Positions 18,087-26,861 of a DNA stretch of 64,000 bases are shown here, piece after piece. This stretch comes from Barnesiella sp. WM24 (GTDB lineage: Bacteria > Bacteroidota > Bacteroidia > Bacteroidales > Muribaculaceae): NCBI RefSeq assembly GCF_004570975.1, contig NZ_SPPC01000013.1:1-64000 (forward strand), read 5' to 3'. The notes under the pieces were generated by a model, which made no database searches, was not told where the DNA came from, and was given only the letters and a program-made list of their open reading frames with translations. The position numbers and the translations under genes are program-made. The stretch's first letter is position 1. Each line of letters begins with the position of its first letter.

Positions 18087-19334
18087 ATGGCACGACAAAT
18101 AATCATAATTGATAATAACGTATCCGATTCCAATGAGATAAAACGCCTCTTATCCGGCTTCGGAGCCGACATAATTCAGGCTTTGCGTATCTGCTCAGCC
18201 AAAGAACTGCTGACGAAATTCAAGACAGGCGATATTGTAATCTGCGATTTCAAACTGGCAGACGGTAACGCAGTAGAATTGATGGAGTGGCTTGACCATA
18301 AGAATATCGGATGTAATGTATTCGTTATTACCGATGTTGAAACTGTTGCGGATGCCGTTACGTCGTTCCGTGCAGGGGCAAAGGACTACATCAACAAGCG
18401 TCTTATCCGCGAACTGCTTATACCGAAAATCAAGACATTAATCGGCAGAGATGATGATGACAATTTCCCGTTGTTGTTCTCCCGAAAAAGCGACGGATAT
18501 CTGCGGGCTTACAGTGCAGCCAATGTTGTCGCACCCACCAATCTTAATGTGATGATAATCGGTGAAAGCGGTGTCGGGAAAGAGCCTCTGGCACATGAAA
18601 TTTACGATATGAGCCAGCAGTGCGACAGACCGTGCGTGTTGATGGACTGCGGTACGCTCCATTATCTTGCGTTGAACAACAACACGAAACAACAGCCTAC
18701 GCTATTGGATGCCGTTGCATCACAATTCCGTAAAGCTCAGGGTGGTACAGTGATACTCGACAATATTCAGCAACTCTCGACGGATATGCAGTCCATAATG
18801 CTCCATGTCATTGCCAACTGTAAACAGCCTCCGCGCATAATCGCTACCGCCTCTCCCGATATTTCAGAGATGGTGATTGGGGGCGGCTTTCTCTCGGCAT
18901 TATTCTATAAAATAAAAGAGTTTACAATTGCCTTACCTCCTCTCCGGGATTGTCAGGACGACATCATGCTGCTCGCCGATTTTTACTTCCGGCATTATAA
19001 CCAAGAATTTCACAAACAGGTAAAGCGTTTCGACGCTTCGGCACAAAAGGAGATGCGTGTACATTCATGGTCGGGAAATATCCGGGAACTGAAACACGTT
19101 GTCCGTGTCGCCGTACTGAAATCACGCGGAGAAATCATCACCCCGAAAGAGCTGGACTTCGACACGCCCAAAACCGGCGCACATATTCAGTTCAAACTAA
19201 AAATAGACGACGAAAAAAGCAAAATCACATCAGCCATAGTCCATGCCAACGGCAATCTCACCCAAGCAGCCAATCTCCTCGGCATATCACTCAGAACCCT
19301 TCTGGTGAAAAGGAAAAAGTACGGACTAAAATAA
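18087..19334 (+). CDS. NtrC-like receiver-AAA-Fis regulator lacking GAFTGA
   Basis: 415 residues. The receiver (about 1-120) has phospho-acceptor Asp54 (VICDFKLADG), Thr82 and Lys104. The AAA domain (about 140-340) has Walker A GESGVGKE at 159-166 and a Walker B that reads VILDN (222-226), with Asn in place of the catalytic Glu. The GAFTGA loop that touches sigma-54 is missing. A Fis-type HTH ends the protein (AANLLGISLRTLLVKRK). It probably binds DNA but may act on ordinary sigma promoters or work by oligomerising. It is a close paralogue of the gene at 26862 and has no kinase gene next to it. Confidence 0.82.
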   Translation: MARQIIIIDNNVSDSNEIKRLLSGFGADIIQALRICSAKELLTKFKTGDIVICDFKLADGNAVELMEWLDHKNIGCNVFVITDVETVADAVTSFRAGAKDYINKRLIRELLIPKIKTLIGRDDDDNFPLLFSRKSDGYLRAYSAANVVAPTNLNVMIIGESGVGKEPLAHEIYDMSQQCDRPCVLMDCGTLHYLALNNNTKQQPTLLDAVASQFRKAQGGTVILDNIQQLSTDMQSIMLHVIANCKQPPRIIATASPDISEMVIGGGFLSALFYKIKEFTIALPPLRDCQDDIMLLADFYFRHYNQEFHKQVKRFDASAQKEMRVHSWSGNIRELKHVVRVAVLKSRGEIITPKELDFDTPKTGAHIQFKLKIDDEKSKITSAIVHANGNLTQAANLLGISLRTLLVKRKKYGLK

Positions 19335-19454
19335 AGCAGCCGGACTTATATATTTCGAGGGAAGATATCCATCAACTCATTCATAGTCATAGCTTGGAAA
19401 AGCAAATTGCCGCCGTACAGTAATATCGCATTTGGCTGTATTCCGAAAATGTTG

Positions 19455-19462
19455 TAATTTTG
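19455..19462 (+). promoter_or_regulatory. -7 box of the DUF4143 ATPase gene
   Basis: TAATTTTG fits TAnnTTTG and lies 20 bases before the ATG at 19482, so the leader would be about 13 bases. Confidence 0.5.
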
Positions 19463-19481
19463 CAGTAAATTCGGAATAGGA

Positions 19482-20750
19482 ATGAGCAACGACAAATACA
19501 TACAACGAGATTCTTATCTCAAAAAGCTGATTATCAGAAAAGACAACGGTGAAGTAAAAATTATAACCGGCCCCCGCCGGTGTGGCAAATCTTGGCTATT
19601 AAGTCATATATACCGGGATTATCTCACCGATCAAAGAGTACCCTCTGAAAATATCATTGCTTTGGACTTTGACAAGGATGACGACAAATATGATTTCGAC
19701 ATTCTTGATCCAAAAGCTGTAAAGAATCATATCTACTCACAGATAACGAGCGATACCGAGAACTACTATATCTTTCTTGACGAGATACAGGAACTTGAAA
19801 ATTTTGAGCGACTTGTAAACGGTCTTAACGGTCACGACAATATAGATGTGTATGTGACCGGAAGCAACTCCCGTTTCCTGTCAAAAGACATACGGACTAT
19901 ATTCCGTGGCAGGGGTGATGAAATCAGGGTGTTCCCTTTGTCATTCAGGGAGTTCTATCAGGCATTACACTATGACGTTCGTGAAGCATGGAAAGTGTAC
20001 TCAACTTTTGGTGGAATGCCGCGTCTTATCCACTACACTGATGATGAGCAGAAGATAAATTATCTTCAGAACTTGTGGGACAAGACTTATATTGATGATG
20101 TGGTAGAGAGAAACAAAGTAAGAAATGAACTTGCCGTTTCTCGACTTGCCACCTCGTTATGTAGTTCCATTGGCTCGCTTACCAATCCGGCACGCATAGC
20201 CAATACCCTCGAATCGGTGCAAAAGATGAAGATTGATTCCAAAACAGTATCGTCTTATATTGACTATCTTGAAAATGCCTTCCTGTTTGAAAGCGCGGAG
20301 AGATACGATGTCAAGGGCAGGCGTTATTATGAAACCAATAAGAAATACTACTGCATCGATATCGGTCTGAGAAACGCAAGGTTGAATTTTCGTCAGCAGG
20401 AGCCGACGCATATAATGGAGAATGTTCTATATAACCATCTGCGTGTTCTCGGTTATCTTGTTGATGTGGGCATAGTGGAAAGTCGTGAAATGAAAGACGG
20501 CAAAATGTCATATTCGCAGCGCGAAATAGACTTCATCGCTAACAAAGGAAGCCGGAAGTATTATATTCAGTCCGCTTACTCGATACCGTCCGAAGAAAAG
20601 CGAGAGCAGGAACTCGCATCTCTCCTGAAGATATCCGATTCATTCAAGAAGATTGTGGTTGTAGGCGACGAGATAATGCCTTATACCGATGACAATGGTA
20701 TATACTTCACAGGCTTATTTGATTTCCTGTTGAAAGATGAATGGCTATAA
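19482..20750 (+). CDS. AAA_14/DUF4143 ATPase
   Basis: 422 residues. Walker A is GPRRCGKS (30-37), Walker B YYIFLDEIQEL (about 94-104), followed by the VTGSNSRFLS and LSFREF segments typical of this family. The C-terminal DUF4143 half (about 210-420) contains REIDFIANKG, a site resembling a PD-(D/E)XK nuclease core but without a convincing E-x-K. Such stand-alone ATPases are common and variable in Bacteroidota; their job is not established. A fragment of this gene's 3' end recurs at 41517-41575. Confidence 0.85.
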   Translation: MSNDKYIQRDSYLKKLIIRKDNGEVKIITGPRRCGKSWLLSHIYRDYLTDQRVPSENIIALDFDKDDDKYDFDILDPKAVKNHIYSQITSDTENYYIFLDEIQELENFERLVNGLNGHDNIDVYVTGSNSRFLSKDIRTIFRGRGDEIRVFPLSFREFYQALHYDVREAWKVYSTFGGMPRLIHYTDDEQKINYLQNLWDKTYIDDVVERNKVRNELAVSRLATSLCSSIGSLTNPARIANTLESVQKMKIDSKTVSSYIDYLENAFLFESAERYDVKGRRYYETNKKYYCIDIGLRNARLNFRQQEPTHIMENVLYNHLRVLGYLVDVGIVESREMKDGKMSYSQREIDFIANKGSRKYYIQSAYSIPSEEKREQELASLLKISDSFKKIVVVGDEIMPYTDDNGIYFTGLFDFLLKDEWL

Positions 20751-21060
20751 TGCAGCCAACAAATTTTAATAGGCATAATTAGGAATAACGCCTGAAAAAC
20801 ACTAATTTTGTATTGCCCTAATGGAATAATGGGTAAGAACATTGAAATAATGCCGTGTGCAATTCGTGAACAACGGAAAGTGTGGCATTACAATATTCTG
20901 AATACTACTTAGTTACAACGATAAACCTCGGCTTCTCCGGGGTCACTAGACAAAGCATCAAAATGCAGAAAACCTCTGAAATCCAGACGATTTCGGAGGT
21001 TTTTCGTTATCCCCAATCGGCGTTTCTACGCAGAATATTGAAGTGGCGGGGTGTCCCAAA
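20751..21060 (+). repeat. Intergenic hairpin repeat (copy A) at the left side of the mobilizable element
   Basis: No convincing gene. It contains the shared word CTCCGGGGTCAC (20936-20947 region) and a hairpin AAAACCTCTGAAATC / GATTTCGGAGGTTTT (20969-20983 with 20989-21003), followed by a conserved tail with TTTCTACGCAGAATATT. Related copies are at 31872-32046, 34169-34341, 41586-41650 and 57868-57940. The hairpin with its T run could terminate transcription. Confidence 0.65.
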
Positions 21061-21216
21061 AGGGTACATCGCCAGCAGGAGCGGAGATTGTACCCTCGCA
21101 AGAGTTCTGAAAGCTATCGTTCAAGAGTTTACACCGTTTCCAGACCTCTCAGATTATAGTGTCGAACCAGCCTTTGAGGGTACATCTTTTTCATCGGATA
21201 CCCGATTGTACCCTCG
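21061..21216. repeat. Two inverted GGGTACA pairs upstream of the integrase
   Basis: AGGGTACAT at 21061 faces ATTGTACCCTCG at 21087, and the same two words recur at 21177 and 21205. The four sites alternate in orientation within 156 bp, about 100 bp before the integrase start. Such arrays can be integrase/excisionase arm sites or regulator operators. A single related word (AGAGGGTACGG) lies at 31795. Confidence 0.65.
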
Positions 21217-21314
21217 AATACTCGTACTGATGTGTTTTTCAAATCGTTGCCTTGAAGTTTGCAAAACTGAGAATTTTTTTGTAACTTTAATGTAACACTA
21301 AACCACATCAAAGT

Positions 21315-22556
21315 ATGAAGAATCAGCAATTCTTTAATGCGACCTTTATCGCACGAAAGGCGCGGGTGCTACGCAACGGCGAGGTGCCGATTATCCTGCG
21401 TATCTCAATCGCGGGTCAACGTGCGGAACTGAACATCAACCGGACTGTCAAACCCGATATGTGGGTTGCGGCAAAGGGTATGTCCAAAGGCAAAAGCCGA
21501 GCCGACATCGAACTTAACCGATATCTTGAAACCGTCAGGGCAAAGCTCCTTGCAATCCACACCCAAATGGTGGCAGAAGGAGCACTAATCAATCCGGACA
21601 CTATGAAAAAACGCTTTCTCGGCGTTGACGAAAAAGTAAAAATCCGGATGTTTCTTGAAACTTTCCGCGAAAACAATGAGAAATATCGTAAGCGGCTGGA
21701 ACTTGGCGACATCTCAGAGGGCACCGTTCTTCGCTGGGAGCGTTGTGTAACCTATCTAAAAGAATACCTCAAATCGCACAAGAAGGCCGAGGACATTCCC
21801 TTGCGTGATGTGACGCTCCCTCTGATTGACGATTTCGAGCTTTGGCTACGCACAGAGAAGAGGTGCGGGCACAACTGCGCGATTCGCTACATAAGCACCA
21901 TAAGGAGCGTTATACGCGATGCAGTCAACTATAAATGGCTTGACGTCGATCCGTTCTACGGCAAGACCTATTCAAAAAAGAAGACCAATCGCGAGCATCT
22001 TAGCGAAGCGGAACTCAATGCAATCATGTCGCTCGACCTCAAAGTGCTCCCACGACTGGAGGCCGTGCGTGATTTGTTTGTGTTCTGCTGCTTCACCGGA
22101 CTGGCATTCTCTGACGTATCAACACTTACCGCAGACAAGATTGTGACCGATGCCGACGGCGAACTCTGGATACGGAAGCACCGAGAGAAGACTGACGAAC
22201 TCAGTTCGATACCACTGTTGGAAATCCCACGCCAGATTATCGAAAAATATTCCGACCACAAGAAAATAATCGGCACAGACAGACTGCTGCCCGTATTATC
22301 GAACCAACGATGCAACGGCTACCTGAAGGAAATCGCCGACCTTGCGGGTATCACCAAAAAGCTGACAACGCACGTCGCGCGCCACACTTTCGCCTGCCTT
22401 TCGCTTGACAACCATGTGTCGATAGAAACCATCTCGAAGATGCTCGGTCACTCGAATATAAAAACCACGCAGACCTACGCGAAAATGCAGGACAAGACCA
22501 TTTCGGAGGATATGGTTAAAATGCGCCGCAAATTTGATGGTATAGTTATGGCATGA
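21315..22556 (+). CDS. Tyrosine recombinase / integrase
   Basis: 413 residues: arm-binding domain (about 1-100), SAM-like core-binding domain (about 105-205), catalytic domain (about 225-405). Catalytic residues seen are HVARH (His353, Arg356), LGHS (His379) and Tyr388 in TYAKMQ, with Lys292 a candidate. The box I position reads TGLAFSD, with Ala264 where most family members have Arg. The loss of that Arg is known in Bacteroides integrases such as IntDOT. It probably integrates and excises the mobilizable element that contains the relaxase at 23758. Confidence 0.92.
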   Translation: MKNQQFFNATFIARKARVLRNGEVPIILRISIAGQRAELNINRTVKPDMWVAAKGMSKGKSRADIELNRYLETVRAKLLAIHTQMVAEGALINPDTMKKRFLGVDEKVKIRMFLETFRENNEKYRKRLELGDISEGTVLRWERCVTYLKEYLKSHKKAEDIPLRDVTLPLIDDFELWLRTEKRCGHNCAIRYISTIRSVIRDAVNYKWLDVDPFYGKTYSKKKTNREHLSEAELNAIMSLDLKVLPRLEAVRDLFVFCCFTGLAFSDVSTLTADKIVTDADGELWIRKHREKTDELSSIPLLEIPRQIIEKYSDHKKIIGTDRLLPVLSNQRCNGYLKEIADLAGITKKLTTHVARHTFACLSLDNHVSIETISKMLGHSNIKTTQTYAKMQDKTISEDMVKMRRKFDGIVMA

Positions 22557-23067
22557 CCGGATTATCGTACATTTAATTGTTAAAAATTCAGTTTCTCAAA
22601 TCGGACATACTTGGACATAGCCGGACATATTCGGACAAAATGCTGAAATGCGGAATTATGAATCACCTGACGATTTGAAAAACTGGATTTTTATTTGTAT
22701 ATTTAAGTAAGGATTGACAATCTTGCCTGCCTTCAAGGAGTTCAAACCACTGTTGATATCCCGGAACAACCATTGAACTGCAAGTATGATTTTCAGTCAG
22801 TCATGAGAACACGAATATTATTGAAAGGCACATCTATTCATAGACAGATTTGTATCCTTCCTTACAGTTCAACTTATAGATATGGAAATGGAACTGCTTA
22901 ATGAACGATAATGATATTGTCTTAAAGATTGATTTACCTACAATATTCTATATTGTTTGATTGACAAATCTATTTATCTATAGTTCAAGGCTTCATGACC
23001 TCATAACCTCAGGGCTATAGAGACATAGCTAACTACTTGGCTTCCACTATTAAAACAGAGATTAAAA
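22557..23067. other. Non-coding leader of the mobilization region
   Basis: No gene seen. It holds the second 10-nt repeat array (22603-22640) and an AT-rich stretch with the words CTTCAAGGAGTT and CTATAGTTCAAGG, parallel to the leader at 1-643. Confidence 0.5.
22603..22640 (+). repeat. Tandem 10-nt GGACATA repeat, copy 2
   Basis: Units GGACATACTT, GGACATAGCC, GGACATATTC and GGACAAAATG in direct succession, matching the array at 199-238. It lies just after the integrase stop. Confidence 0.75.
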
Positions 23068-23184
23068 ATGAGCGACACATTTAGTTATCCAATCAGATTT
23101 GTTCCAGCCTTCCGGGCAAAGGAGGAGGAACGCTATCTCTGGCAACAATCGTGTGCCGAAACAGATGCCTACCATAGTATCTGA
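23068..23184 (+). CDS. Short open frame, possibly a vestigial mobilization-region gene
   Basis: An ATG at 23068 opens 38 codons (MSDTFSYPIRFVPAFRAKEE...) to a TGA at 23182. It occupies the place that the gene at 644 holds in the other element. The peptide matches nothing I know and may be a decayed N-terminus or chance. Confidence 0.25.
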   Translation: MSDTFSYPIRFVPAFRAKEEERYLWQQSCAETDAYHSI

Positions 23185-23235
23185 AGTATCTGACTTTGAT
23201 TGGTTAGACTGTTTCAGCATTGCGAACCGCAGGAT

Positions 23236-23342
23236 TTGCCGCCAAAGGGCGGCAACCACCGTAATGATAATGGAGGGGGAGCGAGTTTAGGCTAAGGTAA
23301 TACCTAAGCCAATCGAGTACCTCGCCATCCCCCTCCATCATC
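23236..23342 (+). other. Candidate origin of transfer (oriT)
   Basis: Three nested or adjacent inverted repeats: TTGCCGCC aaag GGCGGCAA (23236-23255), GGCT-AGGTA-a-TACCT-AGCC (23290-23310), and a long arm pair 23266-23285 with 23321-23342 around GGAGGGGGA / TCCCCCTCC. The block sits 40 bases before the MobC-like gene and 420 bases before the relaxase, the usual place for an oriT. No nic site can be identified by eye. Confidence 0.55.
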
Positions 23343-23382
23343 ACCCCAACCCACTTTATCCACTTAATCATTATAGCCATTT

Positions 23383-23754
23383 ATGAGAAAGCAACTCGAT
23401 TCACTCCCGCTGTCGGGATACAATAAGACGGACATCCTGGATATCCGCAATATAGTAAGGAGTATTAAGTTCTCCTGCAACGACCTCACTGCCGTGCGAG
23501 AACGAATGAGGAAAGCCGGTTATACCAGCATCTCCACATTCGGGCGAGACTGCATACTGAATACAGCAATCATCGAGCGTGTCTCCAGTGAACAGATGGC
23601 CACTCTCAACGAACTTATTCGCGAAAGAAACAATCTCAACCAGATTGCGAGAGCCTGTAATGCCGGACGATGCTGGAGCGTGGCTAATGAGGCATCGGCT
23701 CTAATCCGAAAATTGGATGCGGCAATCAGTCTGTTCAACGAAAATAAGCCCTAA
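23383..23754 (+). CDS. MobC-like mobilization accessory protein
   Basis: 123 residues. It has a ribbon-helix-helix-like N-terminal half (TDILDIRNIVRSIKFSCND...RMRKAGYTSISTFGRDCIL) and a C-terminal helical region with the NLNQIARACNAG segment typical of relaxosome proteins. It should bind oriT and help the relaxase nick. The relaxase gene starts 4 bases after its stop. Confidence 0.82.
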   Translation: MRKQLDSLPLSGYNKTDILDIRNIVRSIKFSCNDLTAVRERMRKAGYTSISTFGRDCILNTAIIERVSSEQMATLNELIRERNNLNQIARACNAGRCWSVANEASALIRKLDAAISLFNENKP

Positions 23755-23757
23755 AAT

Positions 23758-24963
23758 ATGATTGGCAAAATTAGTCACGGCAATTCTTTTAGCGATTGTC
23801 TGGATTACCTTACCCGCGTGAAACAGGACAGGCAACCGCCGGAAAAGCGAGTATGGAATATTATAGACAGCGACGGTGTAAGACTTAACATCGGCGAAGA
23901 CGGTTGGCGTAAGATGGCAGCATCGGATGTGGAAAGGCCAACGCTCACAAGGTCTAAAATCAAAGACCCGTGCGGACACATTTCACTCGGTTTTTCTCCG
24001 AATGACAGCAACCGAATGACCGATGATTTCATGCTAAGAATTGCGCATGAATATATGGAGAAGATGGACATAACTGACACGCCGTATATCATCGTCAGGC
24101 ATACGGATAAGGAACACCCACACTGTCATATCATGTTCAGTCGTGTCAACTACAATGGCAAAATCATCAAGCCTGTCACCAACCTATATCGCAACAAAGC
24201 GGTCTGCGCCGATATCACTAAGCGACATAATCTGACCATGGGGACAGACAGTCTTAGTCTCGACACCTCAAAACTTCGGGGGGCGGAACGCAGCCGCGTG
24301 GAGATTATCCAAGCTGCTACCGAAGTGTTGCGTGATGTTACTATCACCGACTGGCCTATGTTCAGAAAAGCCCTTGCTCGACGGGGTATCATCGCCAATG
24401 CTCTTTTCAGCGGAGAGGGCGATGAAAGAAAACTGAAGACCATCATCTATAAGAAAGGCCGTCATTCTTTCGTCGCTTCAAAAATCGGGAAGAGTTTCAC
24501 TCCGTCTGCATTGGTTCGCGAGTTCAAATTCCGCAGTGAGCAAGCAGAACAGCAGAAAATGGCTAACACACCCGACCCAGCCAATAGATGGGTTCATATT
24601 GACGGAACTCCGATCGCCCCGACAGAATTCGGAGGAATTCAAATCACTCCCGAACAGCAGCAAGATTACATCAAGGGAAGGACAATCCGCGTAAACGACG
24701 CATACATCTGGTTTGACTACGAGACAAAGCAGCCGCAAGTGTCGCGGTTCAATCCCGATATGTTCTCCGACCGTGGATGTGGATTGCCTTTATCACCCGG
24801 AGCCGACCCAGAATATGCGGCATTTTACGGCGACCTGTCGGAACAGTTCCGGCAGGAGTTCCGACGCTTCCGTAAGCGTCACCCATCGCTGACCAACTCC
24901 GAGGCAATGCAGCTGTTCAAGGCTAATTACGGAAATTTCCGACATATAGGTCACCGACTGTAA
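23758..24963 (+). CDS. Relaxase / mobilization nuclease (MobP/MobA type)
   Basis: 401 residues. The N-terminal relaxase domain (about 1-230) has a candidate catalytic Tyr18 (CLDYLTR) and the metal-binding motif HTDKEHPHCHIMFSR with His115, His120, His122 and His124. The C-terminal part (about 260-400) carries sequence common in Bacteroidota mobilization proteins (DAYIWFDYETKQPQVSRF). It nicks and covalently binds one DNA strand at oriT and pilots it to a recipient. It depends on another element's conjugation machinery, since none is encoded here. Confidence 0.92.
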   Translation: MIGKISHGNSFSDCLDYLTRVKQDRQPPEKRVWNIIDSDGVRLNIGEDGWRKMAASDVERPTLTRSKIKDPCGHISLGFSPNDSNRMTDDFMLRIAHEYMEKMDITDTPYIIVRHTDKEHPHCHIMFSRVNYNGKIIKPVTNLYRNKAVCADITKRHNLTMGTDSLSLDTSKLRGAERSRVEIIQAATEVLRDVTITDWPMFRKALARRGIIANALFSGEGDERKLKTIIYKKGRHSFVASKIGKSFTPSALVREFKFRSEQAEQQKMANTPDPANRWVHIDGTPIAPTEFGGIQITPEQQQDYIKGRTIRVNDAYIWFDYETKQPQVSRFNPDMFSDRGCGLPLSPGADPEYAAFYGDLSEQFRQEFRRFRKRHPSLTNSEAMQLFKANYGNFRHIGHRL

Positions 24964-25089
24964 CTTTGCTTCCCAACATAAGGCAAAATGATTTATCATG
25001 ATAATTGATACACTTGACAATGGCATTGAAAGTATTGTGTACATTTCAAAGATAGCTATTTATGGTAACTTTTTTAGTCGTAAATTGAA

Positions 25090-25097
25090 TAACTTTG
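25090..25097 (+). promoter_or_regulatory. -7 box of the AraC-like gene
   Basis: TAACTTTG fits TAnnTTTG. With initiation near 25104 it excludes the TTG at 25095 as a start and points to the ATG at 25119. Confidence 0.55.
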
Positions 25098-25118
25098 CTC
25101 TCATTAACAAACTCTACA

Positions 25119-26255
25119 ATGGTATCAAATAAAGAAACCGAGTATTGCCAAAGTTGTGGTATACCATTAGGCCTTGAGGGTATTTCAGAATATGGTACAA
25201 ATTCTGATAATACACTCAATCAGGAATTTTGTTCCTGTTGCTTAAAGGGCGGCCAATATCTTTTTGATTTCTCTAAGGAATACCTTATTTATCTTTGGGG
25301 ACTTTTTCCAAATGCTTATAATCAAATTGCTGGTACTTATTACACAAGTGACGAACTGAGAGATGTGTTATTCGACAGATTATCTCAGTTAAAGCGATGG
25401 AAACAAAAAATAAACACCGCTCATGTACATTATTACCATATTATAAAAATTCAAGAATACATAAATCGGCATTTATTTGAGGACTTAAATTCCAACAATT
25501 TATCAAATATCGCCTGTATGTCGAGATACCACTTTCGCAGAGTATTTAAGGATGTTGTAGGTGAAAATGTCGGAGATTATATTCAAAGATTAAGGTTGGA
25601 ATATATTGCTTTTAAGCTTATTTCAACAGACAAGAAAGTGTCAGAACTGCTTGAACATATAAATTTCCAAAATAAACACACTTTATCAAGAGCGTTTAAG
25701 AAATATTTCAAAATGTCCATTCCAATTTTCAGAAAGACATATTCAAATATAGCCCATGAAAACAAAACGATAAAACTCCCTGATTATTCAATCAAGAGGC
25801 TTGATGGGATTAAAGTTGCATATTTGAAATTTGAACGGACGCATTGGAATAAGGATGCATATTCTATCTTGTGGAGACAGATCATAGAATTTGCGACAAA
25901 ACACCACCTGATCGATAAGGGCTTCAAATATATTAGTATAAGTTTAGACAGCCTTGATATTACAGAGATAAGCAAATGTAGATTCTTAATAGGGGTAACA
26001 GTTCCTATTTCAATGGAGATCCCTAAGGGCTTTGGAACTTTTGATATACAGTCTGGGCTATACTCGGTATTCACTATCAATGGTTCTTACAATGAATTAA
26101 ACCAGATATATCGTTATATTTATCTTGATTGGCTCTCCAGCAGCAAGTATCGACTAAAAAGTCAAATGACATTTGAAATATACCCTGATACTCCAGATAG
26201 AACCAACATAAACAACTTGACAACAGAAATTTATATACCGATTGAAACAAAATGA
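25119..26255 (+). CDS. AraC-family regulator with zinc-ribbon and GyrI-like domains
   Basis: 378 residues from the ATG at 25119. The N-terminus (about 5-65) has a CxxC...CxxC zinc-ribbon (CQSCGIPL ... FCSCC). An AraC-type double HTH (about 100-210; NLSNIACMSRYHFRRVFKDVVG) and a GyrI/Rob-like effector domain (about 225-378) follow. Members with a GyrI domain often sense small hydrophobic compounds. AT-rich codon use differs from the efflux genes, suggesting recent transfer. It overlaps the next gene by 4 bases, so the two probably act together. Confidence 0.8.
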   Translation: MVSNKETEYCQSCGIPLGLEGISEYGTNSDNTLNQEFCSCCLKGGQYLFDFSKEYLIYLWGLFPNAYNQIAGTYYTSDELRDVLFDRLSQLKRWKQKINTAHVHYYHIIKIQEYINRHLFEDLNSNNLSNIACMSRYHFRRVFKDVVGENVGDYIQRLRLEYIAFKLISTDKKVSELLEHINFQNKHTLSRAFKKYFKMSIPIFRKTYSNIAHENKTIKLPDYSIKRLDGIKVAYLKFERTHWNKDAYSILWRQIIEFATKHHLIDKGFKYISISLDSLDITEISKCRFLIGVTVPISMEIPKGFGTFDIQSGLYSVFTINGSYNELNQIYRYIYLDWLSSSKYRLKSQMTFEIYPDTPDRTNINNLTTEIYIPIETK

Positions 26256-26857
26256 AAGATGAAATAATTCAGTTTTTAGAAGATCATATATTTGGCAAAT
26301 TATTGATTACAAGCACTCTCTATAAATTGGAGAATAACACTTTGGAAGGCGTATATAACGACAAAATGACATTCTCAAATTTAGTGAGAACTAACTCTGG
26401 CTTCAAGTTTGACATGACAACTGTAACCCAAGAATTGGTTTACAAGTTAAATAGTAGCGGAGCAAGAACCTCTATAGTCAAAAATTACACAGGAACCAGT
26501 GTGTTTCGATATGAGTTGGCCATGCGAAAAAGCACAAATCAACTCACTGGCTATATGCGCTGTATTTCTACAACAGTTCAAGATTCCACAATGGACGCAA
26601 TTGTTTGTGGGATATTTGATGTTTCTTTTGACGGAAAAGAGCTGAAATGGCAGGAACACCAATTGCTATACAGAGATAATCCTATCGAAGAAAATCTGTA
26701 TAAGCCCGTGGCTTTTAATTCTAAGATTCGCTTTTATCTTAGTGAAGGGAAAGCCGTATTTGAGTATTTACCAACACTGTGGGACATATCTCCTGATACT
26801 TTGGAAAAAAGATTGTCTAAAGATGATTATCCTCCATATATATCAAAGGAACAGTAA
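26252..26857 (+). CDS. Uncharacterised protein coupled to the AraC-like regulator
   Basis: 201 residues, no signal peptide or membrane segment. Alternating hydrophobic residues from about 15 to 180 suggest an antiparallel beta sandwich or barrel. I do not recognise the family. It starts inside the regulator gene's last codons, and the NtrC-like gene follows 4 bases after its stop, so the three could be one transcript. Confidence 0.6.
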   Translation: MKDEIIQFLEDHIFGKLLITSTLYKLENNTLEGVYNDKMTFSNLVRTNSGFKFDMTTVTQELVYKLNSSGARTSIVKNYTGTSVFRYELAMRKSTNQLTGYMRCISTTVQDSTMDAIVCGIFDVSFDGKELKWQEHQLLYRDNPIEENLYKPVAFNSKIRFYLSEGKAVFEYLPTLWDISPDTLEKRLSKDDYPPYISKEQ

Positions 26858-26861
26858 CTAA

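Larger units (their letters stand above)
20900..24963 (+). mobile_element. Integrative mobilizable element (integrase, MobC-like, relaxase)
   Basis: Within 4 kb are a tyrosine recombinase, a candidate oriT with several hairpins, a MobC-like accessory protein and a relaxase, but no transfer machinery. That is the minimal content of an element mobilized by a helper conjugative element. Left and right ends were not found as direct repeats. The right end may lie further right, after the AraC-like cargo (25119-26857). Coordinates are therefore minimal. Confidence 0.75.

Noticed and set aside
20900-25080. attL/attR direct repeats of the mobilizable element
   Set aside because: No convincing pair found by eye; an empty site from another strain would be needed.
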